The notes below the pieces were generated by a model that saw only the letters and a list, made by a program, of their open reading frames with translations, did not search any database and had not been told where the DNA came from. From NCBI GenBank assembly GCA_025451425.1, contig JANWKK010000044.1:1-9831 (forward strand): 9,831 nucleotides of DNA. Reading direction: 5' to 3'. Made by a program: the position numbers and the translations under genes. This DNA comes from Gemmatimonadaceae bacterium (GTDB lineage Bacteria > Gemmatimonadota > Gemmatimonadetes > Gemmatimonadales > Gemmatimonadaceae). Positions 6,811 to 9,831 of this stretch are shown piece by piece (within the stretch, counting starts at the first letter, position 1; each line of letters starts with the position of its first letter).

Positions 6811-7948
6811 GCGCTTTCTGATCCCCCTCCGTGTATTCGAAACTACTTCCCCCTGCAATGATTGCACCGGCAAGTGTCGCGATGAGTTTTGCCGCCCCAT
6901 CGACCCCGGTACCCCTGCAGCGGTCGAGGCTATCTCGATGAGTATGGATCCGGGCCAATGACCGGACCGTACCCCGGCTCACTGTGCATGCTACCCATCC
7001 ACGGTCTGAAAACGCAGTCGAATCCAGAAGAATTCCCGGAAGGCTCTTGCGAATTCGGACATTCGGTCCGAATAAACGTTCGCTGCCTAGCCGGCATAGC
7101 AATTCTCGCCCGCGTGTTCCAGCAGTGACGGTCAGGGCTCCGATGTCATCCACTGAATCACAGTTGATTGCGATGGCTGGAGGCCGCCCCGTCACCCACT
7201 CGCGTGCGCCAGCCAGACCCAGCTCCTCCGCCGATGTCACGATTAGCCCGAGAGGACTCGCCGAATCGATCTGTCGTGCAGCCAGTAATATTGATGCGAC
7301 CCCAGTTGCGTTGTCCAGTACGCCGGTGCCGGCAGCCCCGATCGTGCAGATCGCCAACGGCAACGAGGCGACGGCCGCGACGGCGAGCAAAGTGAGCACG
7401 ACAGTGATCCCAATGCCGGCCGGAACCGGAACTATGTGTGTCAGCAGCCAGCAGCCCAGCACCCCGGTCCAGGTGACGCAAAGTGCCACGGTTGCCGCGG
7501 CACGCGTGAGCAGCGAAATCGGCTGACTCTTGCTGTCGAGGTGCGCTACAAGCCAGACCGTCGGTGCCCCCCGGCGAGCTTCGAGGTTCGTACTCTCACG
7601 CCGCATCAGCGGCAGGCAGCGCGTGCCGAAACGGCCCAGCCACCATCCCGCGAGGCCGATCAAGGCAACAATCGCCACAGCAAGCATGATCGCGCCATCG
7701 GGCGAGGGCGCGTTCTCGAGCGAGAGCGCTGTACCGATGGCCGTGAGAAAAAGCACGCAGCCTGCGATCGGCGTTCCCCATTTTCCAGGAAATGCCGAAT
7801 AGCTGAACGGGATCTCCGTGACCGCGAAACCGGCAGCGGTGAGTCGCGCCGCACAGAGTTGACGCGCGACCGTTTCGGCCGGCGAGCCCGCGGGTCGAGC
7901 CGACGCGCCAAACCGTGCCAGAATCTCCTGCGCGAACGAACCAACCAC
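6788..7948 (-). CDS. Membrane-embedded M28-type zinc metallopeptidase
   Basis: A 386-residue protein with the zinc-ligand pattern of family M28 exopeptidases. These are AHLDS (His136, Asp138), LDNATG (Asp212), SAEELG (Glu241 and Glu242), NCDS (Asp264) and the final IHTHRD (His335 or His337). The opening FGASARPAGSPAE is also typical of M28 (RPAGSPAE). It is unusual in having four probable membrane helices: about 58-76, 85-105, 148-170 and 176-205. The last two lie between the first ligand pair (HxD) and the DN ligand. No cleavable signal peptide is seen. The GTG start at 7948 is 3 bases after the trpS stop, and the gene overlaps gvpF by 23 bases. Peptidase activity is inferred from the ligands. 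Its substrate and any tie to gas vesicles are unknown. Confidence 0.85.
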   Translation of the reverse strand: MVGSFAQEILARFGASARPAGSPAETVARQLCAARLTAAGFAVTEIPFSYSAFPGKWGTPIAGCVLFLTAIGTALSLENAPSPDGAIMLAVAIVALIGLAGWWLGRFGTRCLPLMRRESTNLEARRGAPTVWLVAHLDSKSQPISLLTRAAATVALCVTWTGVLGCWLLTHIVPVPAGIGITVVLTLLAVAAVASLPLAICTIGAAGTGVLDNATGVASILLAARQIDSASPLGLIVTSAEELGLAGAREWVTGRPPAIAINCDSVDDIGALTVTAGTRGRELLCRLGSERLFGPNVRIRKSLPGILLDSTAFSDRGWVACTVSRGTVRSLARIHTHRDSLDRCRGTGVDGAAKLIATLAGAIIAGGSSFEYTEGDQKAHGTAPSE

Positions 7949-7951
7949 TCG

Positions 7952-8926
7952 CTACCGGAGACCCATTATTTGCTTGGCGTCGCCGAGCGTGGAACTCGCG
8001 ACAGCTTTTGCGCGCGACGCGCCCGTCGAGAGTGCATCATCCACAACGTCCGGAGTTGCCCGTAGTTCCATCGCCCGCTTTCTAATCGGACCAAGTTCGA
8101 TCTCCATGGACGCCTGGAGAACTCGCTTGCAATCGATACATCCCCAGCCAGCGCTCCGGCATTGCTGCGCTACGTGCTCAACAGTGGCGGGAGGGCTGAA
8201 TGCTTTGTGGATATGATAGATATTGCAAACCTCAGGTGTACCGGGGTCCGTCTTCTTGACGCGTGCCGGGTCGGTAACCGCTGGCCGCAACTTCTCCCAG
8301 ATCGCGTCGGGCTCCTCGAGCAAGCCGATGGTGTTCCCGAGCGACTTTGACATCTTAGCCTGGCCGTCGAGTCCCATTATGCGACGCGTCGGCGTCAGGA
8401 GCGGCTTGGGTTCCACAAAAAAATCCACACCGAACTTGGCATTCCAGCGCCGTACTATCTCCCGCGCAAGCTCCAGATGCTGCACCTGATCCTCGCCAAC
8501 TGGAACCAGGTCGGAGAGATACAGTGCGATGTCCGCGGCTTGGAGTACTGGATAGTTGAGCAGGCCCGCGAGAAGACTCTCCTGACGGCTCGATTTGTCC
8601 TTGAATTGCGTCTGGCGCTCAAGCTCGCCGAGGGGGGTCACGGTGTTGAAAATCCATGCCAGTTCGGTATGTTCGGGTACCGCGGACTGCGCGAACAGAG
8701 TGCACTTCGCTGGATCGAGGCCAGAGGCCAGTAGCGACACTGCCATGTCTCTTTTCCGGCGGCGAAGATCCTCCGGCTCGTACGGAACCGTTATAGCGTG
8801 ATAATCGACTATCGAGAAGAACGATTCGTAGTTGTCCTGTAGCTGGACCCAGTTCCGGATCGCGCCCAGGTAGTTTCCGATGTGCAGCTCACCCGAGGGT
8901 TGAATGCCGCTGAATACTCGTGCCAT
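7952..8926 (-). CDS. trpS: Tryptophanyl-tRNA synthetase
   Basis: This class I aminoacyl-tRNA synthetase charges tRNA-Trp with tryptophan using ATP. The 324-residue product begins MARVFSGIQPSGELHIGNYL, containing the HIGH-type motif HIGN (15-18). It has the typical GEDQVQHLELARE segment (144-156) and the KMSKS loop at 191-195 (GLDGQAKMSKSLGNT). Length agrees with bacterial TrpS (about 325-335). The frame stays open far upstream, to 9619 across the opposite gene, but family alignment fixes the start at the ATG at 8926. There is no Shine-Dalgarno sequence before it, and a TATATT box lies only 6 bases upstream, suggesting leaderless translation. It is the first gene of the minus-strand run, 3 bases before the peptidase gene. 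Confidence 0.97.
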   Translation of the reverse strand: MARVFSGIQPSGELHIGNYLGAIRNWVQLQDNYESFFSIVDYHAITVPYEPEDLRRRKRDMAVSLLASGLDPAKCTLFAQSAVPEHTELAWIFNTVTPLGELERQTQFKDKSSRQESLLAGLLNYPVLQAADIALYLSDLVPVGEDQVQHLELAREIVRRWNAKFGVDFFVEPKPLLTPTRRIMGLDGQAKMSKSLGNTIGLLEEPDAIWEKLRPAVTDPARVKKTDPGTPEVCNIYHIHKAFSPPATVEHVAQQCRSAGWGCIDCKRVLQASMEIELGPIRKRAMELRATPDVVDDALSTGASRAKAVASSTLGDAKQIMGLR

Positions 8927-8950
8927 GTACGAAATATACGAACGGGTGCC
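8927..8950. promoter_or_regulatory. Divergent trpS / suhB-like start region
   Basis: Only 24 bases separate the two divergent ATG codons. They contain an AT-rich core, AAATATA, in a GC-rich setting. On the minus strand this gives TATATT (8938-8933) six bases before the trpS ATG, a distance that would place +1 at or near the A of the ATG. On the plus strand the same core gives TATACG (8935-8940), ten bases before the other ATG. The -35 regions, if any, lie inside the opposite gene and are weak. I infer a shared bidirectional promoter; no other promoter candidate for either gene stands out. Confidence 0.45.
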
Positions 8951-9787
8951 ATGAGCAAGTCGGTCATTCCTTTCGACCGCTACATGACGGCGAAGGTCTT
9001 TGACGCGATGACTGCTGCCGCACGAGTAGCGGAGGAGGTAATCCGATCGGGCGCTGCACGTCGGGGCGCCCTTGTCTGGGAGACAAAGGGTCATGCCGAC
9101 TTCGTGACCGAAGTGGATACCGCATCCGAAGCGGTCATCCAGCACGAGCTTACCGCTGCACTCGGCGATGATTTTCCAGACCTCCGCGTTCTGGGCGAGG
9201 AATCCTGGCGCGACGAGCCGCTGCCGTACGATCTCGCATTCGTCGTGGATCCGCTCGACGGCACGACCAATTTTCTGCACGGAATACCCGCGTTCTCGGT
9301 CTCGATCGCCGCGATCTACGAAACCCGTCCGATCATGGCGATCGTCCTCGATATCCCGCGCAACGAATTGTTTACCGCCGTTCGGGGGTACGGTGCGCGG
9401 GTGAACGGTGCGCCAATCCGCGTATCTGAAATCAGCGACCCATCGCGTGCGCTCATCGGCACCGGCTTCCCATTCGGCGAAAACGCAGAGACCGGGCGAT
9501 ATGCGCGCCAGTTCGTACCCGTCGCGCAGGCGACCGCCGGGATTCGCCGCGTCGGATCTGCCGCAATCGATCTCGCGTGGTTGGCCGCGGGACGTTTCGA
9601 TGCATTCTGGGAATTGCATCTCAATCCGTGGGACATCGCAGCGGGCATACTTCTCGTTGAGGAAGCGGGCGGTGTGGTCAGCGACATCGAAGGCGCCGCT
9701 GCTACGATCGCTACGTCACCGCTCATCGCCGGCAACAAGGCGATGCACGCATGGCTGCGTAGCACCGTTCAGGCGGCAGACCGCTGA
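8951..9787 (+). CDS. Inositol monophosphatase family protein (SuhB-like)
   Basis: A 278-residue member of the Mg2+-dependent, Li+-sensitive phosphatase superfamily that hydrolyses inositol 1-phosphate or related sugar phosphates. Metal-binding motifs are complete: GEE at 82-84, DPLDGTTNF at 100-108 (Asp100 and Asp103), and WDIAAG at 227-232 (Asp228). KGHADFVTEVD at 46-56 and GSAAIDLAWLAAGRFDAF at 202-219 are also standard. Length fits the family (about 260-280). The ATG at 8951 was chosen because longer frames (from 8882) run into the opposite trpS gene. Only a weak GGGTG precedes it. It diverges from trpS and is followed after 8 bases by a probable formiminotransferase gene. The substrate cannot be fixed: histidinol phosphatase-like or SuhB-type roles are possible in this family. 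Confidence 0.93.
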   Translation: MSKSVIPFDRYMTAKVFDAMTAAARVAEEVIRSGAARRGALVWETKGHADFVTEVDTASEAVIQHELTAALGDDFPDLRVLGEESWRDEPLPYDLAFVVDPLDGTTNFLHGIPAFSVSIAAIYETRPIMAIVLDIPRNELFTAVRGYGARVNGAPIRVSEISDPSRALIGTGFPFGENAETGRYARQFVPVAQATAGIRRVGSAAIDLAWLAAGRFDAFWELHLNPWDIAAGILLVEEAGGVVSDIEGAAATIATSPLIAGNKAMHAWLRSTVQAADR

Positions 9788-9795
9788 CCGACACG

Positions 9796-9831
9796 ATGAG
9801 GCTCATCGAATGCGTGCCCAACTTCTCAGAA
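9796..9831 (+). CDS. Start of glutamate formimidoyltransferase
   Basis: Only the first 12 codons lie in the window: MRLIECVPNFSE, with the frame still open at the edge. This closely matches the conserved N-terminus of glutamate formiminotransferases (M-K/R-L-I/V-E-C-V-P-N-F-S-E-G-R). That enzyme passes the formimino group of formiminoglutamate to tetrahydrofolate in histidine breakdown. The ATG is 8 bases after the stop of the phosphatase gene, so the two are probably co-transcribed. No clear ribosome-binding site is visible. The call rests on a short but distinctive motif; whether the cyclodeaminase half of a fused FTCD is present cannot be seen. Confidence 0.75.
   Translation, partial: MRLIECVPNFSE

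Noticed and set aside
6845..6872. Possible sigma54 promoter before gvpF (GG, ten bases, GC on the minus strand)
   Set aside because: The GG/GC spacing and the TTGC of the -12 box fit, but the -24 box (CGGTGC) has three mismatches to TGGCAC, and no activator gene or enhancer-like site is visible. Too weak to annotate.
8927..9619. Upstream extension of the trpS frame by about 230 codons
   Set aside because: The open frame continues on the minus strand through the phosphatase gene, but the TrpS family starts at MARVFSGIQPSG and the extension is antisense to a clearly conserved gene. It is open only because of high GC.

Overview
This window holds a compact gas-vesicle operon on the minus strand, set among ordinary housekeeping genes of a fairly GC-rich bacterium. 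Nearly every base is coding. Many genes overlap by a few bases or are separated by fewer than 10, and GTG and TTG starts are frequent. The organism cannot be fixed from this sequence. The mix of purA, trpS, an inositol-monophosphatase-family gene, the start of a formiminotransferase gene and a possibly leaderless trpS suits a free-living soil or aquatic bacterium. Gemmatimonadota is a guess only.

Layout in the transcription direction of the minus strand, right to left: trpS (8926 to 7952); a membrane-embedded M28-type metallopeptidase (7948 to 6788); gvpF (6810 to 5950); gvpG (5948 to 5646); a second GvpF/L protein, called gvpL (5649 to 4867); a gvpS-gvpK fusion (4877 to 4185); gvpJ (4175 to 3873); gvpA (3864 to 3568); a cytosolic sensor histidine kinase (3587 to 1308); an intrinsic terminator (about 1238 to 1204); and purA (1192 to beyond the left edge), which has its own sigma70-type promoter overlapping the terminator region. 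On the plus strand, an IMPase/SuhB-like gene (8951 to 9787) diverges from trpS across only 24 bases. It is followed by the first 12 codons of a probable glutamate formimidoyltransferase gene.

The gvp order F-G-L-S-K-J is the one known from Bacillus-type clusters, but here S and K form a single reading frame. The shell gene gvpA comes last among the gvp genes, and no gvpN (AAA+ ATPase) or gvpO is present. Three GvpA-superfamily domains (A, J, S), two GvpF/L proteins, GvpG and GvpK would together build a protein-shelled, gas-filled buoyancy compartment. gvpA has an ATG start and the best Shine-Dalgarno sequence of the cluster, as expected for the most abundant product. The kinase, whose start overlaps the end of gvpA, is the most likely regulator or sensor linked to the vesicles. 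The peptidase overlaps the start of gvpF and may be a functional partner or only a transcriptional neighbour.

No tRNA, rRNA, CRISPR array or insertion sequence was seen, and no stretch over 300 bases lacks a gene. The longest non-coding stretch is the 115 bases between the kinase gene and purA.
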